Of a stretch of DNA of 8,323 nucleotides, positions 7,696 to 8,323 are shown one piece after another. This DNA comes from Pseudomonadota bacterium. GTDB lineage: Bacteria; Pseudomonadota; Gammaproteobacteria; Burkholderiales; SG8-39. Position numbers and translations under genes: made by a program. Under the pieces are notes generated by a model. It ran no database searches. It was given only the letters and a program-made list of their open reading frames with translations, and was not told the DNA's origin. The stretch is from assembly GCA_021848555.1 (NCBI GenBank), contig JAJZUN010000098.1, forward strand, positions 1 through 8,323. Direction: 5' to 3'. Position 1 is the stretch's first letter, and each line of letters starts with the position of its first letter.

Positions 7696-8323
7696 TCACT
7701 CCCCGGTTTTCAAGCGCATGCTGAAAAGCATGGCGGCGGCAACCGCAGCGAGCGTCGCCGCAAAGCCGAATCCAATGGCAGGCGAAAACACGCTCCACAG
7801 CACCCCGACCGTGATGCTCGACAAAAAATCTCCCAGCCCGTCCACCGAGCTCATGGCGCCGTAACCCGTGCCGTGCTCGTGTTCGCGCAGCAGCGTGGAA
7901 GCCAGGGCGGGCTGCGCCGATTCGATGATGGCGGTGTAAATTCCATTGAGCGCGAACAGCAGGATGAGCGCCCATTTCTGCGCGTCGGCCAGGATGAAGC
8001 CAAAGCACAGCAGCGCGAACAAGGCGAAGCCGATGCTTAATATCGTTTTCTTGTCGTAGCGATCGGACAGCGCGCCGATCGGGTAGGCCACCAACGCGTA
8101 AACGATATTGCCAAAGGTGTAGAGCGCCACCGCGAAGGCGGCGGCGTAAGCCGCGCCGAAGGCCGGCGTCAGCAGGTCCTGGGCGCGCAGGATCAACAGG
8201 GTCGGCGCGAAATTGGCGATTCCGAAGATGCCGACCGGCAGCAGGAATTTCCTGAAACTGGTTGGCAAGTCTTTCAGGCTTTCCCAGGTGTTGCGCCGAT
8301 CCGGAATCCTCGCCCCCCCCCTG
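7696..8323 (-). CDS. MFS transporter, C-terminal half (5' end outside window)
   Basis: About 209 residues in one open frame reach the right edge, so the start lies beyond it. A short basic, hydrophilic part (RIPDRRNTWESLKDLPTSFR) matches the usual cytoplasmic loop between the two halves. Six membrane helices follow, as expected for helices 7-12. GALSDRYDKKTIL, after the second of these helices, is the second-half version of the MFS motif GxLxDRxGRR. Polar residues in the next helices (NGIYTAIIESAQPA, SSVDGLGDFLSS) could line the transport path. The substrate cannot be told. It is the first gene seen in the run and the promoter must lie outside. A run of nine C lies at 8313-8321, inside the frame. 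Confidence 0.88.
   Translation of the reverse strand, partial: RGGARIPDRRNTWESLKDLPTSFRKFLLPVGIFGIANFAPTLLILRAQDLLTPAFGAAYAAAFAVALYTFGNIVYALVAYPIGALSDRYDKKTILSIGFALFALLCFGFILADAQKWALILLFALNGIYTAIIESAQPALASTLLREHEHGTGYGAMSSVDGLGDFLSSITVGVLWSVFSPAIGFGFAATLAAVAAAMLFSMRLKTGE

Overview
The window looks like chromosomal DNA of a GC-rich proteobacterium, most likely a betaproteobacterium. That placement is an inference from how the enolase, cyclopropane synthase and dynamin-like proteins read; no rRNA or other phylogenetic marker is present. Apart from mobile-element debris on the left edge, every convincing gene lies on the minus strand, so the window reads functionally from right to left.

Left edge (1-945): a broken, unrecognised gene on the plus strand runs straight into the 3' third of an IS256-family transposase with its right terminal inverted repeat. 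No left half of the element is seen. A noncoding stretch follows with a cluster of three related 13-15 bp repeats, two in tandem and one inverted. Then comes the 3' end of the enolase gene.

Middle (946-2421): a full-length enolase gene (eno) with intact active-site residues. Its 192-bp upstream spacer is AT-richer at the eno end and has short inverted repeats, including two overlapping pairings in a pseudoknot-like order.

Right (2422-8323): seven tightly packed minus-strand genes that look like one operon entering from beyond the right edge. In order of transcription: an MFS transporter (5' end cut off), a small zinc-ribbon plus helical-repeat protein, cyclopropane-fatty-acyl-phospholipid synthase (cfa), a HAD phosphatase-like protein with DxN instead of DxD, a dynamin-like large GTPase, a PAP2 lipid phosphatase and a half-length EamA/DMT transporter. 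Junctions are 6 bp, 59 bp, an 11-bp overlap, 13 bp, 15 bp and a 4-bp ATGA overlap.

How they may work together: cfa modifies acyl chains in the bilayer, PAP2 enzymes remove phosphate from lipid phosphates, and dynamin-like GTPases bend, tether or fuse membranes. Finding these with two transporters, an atypical HAD protein and a zinc-ribbon protein in one run suggests a membrane maintenance or remodelling unit. This grouping is the best candidate in the window for an undescribed system, but the functional link is inferred from gene order only. No tRNA, rRNA, CRISPR array or intact mobile element was seen.
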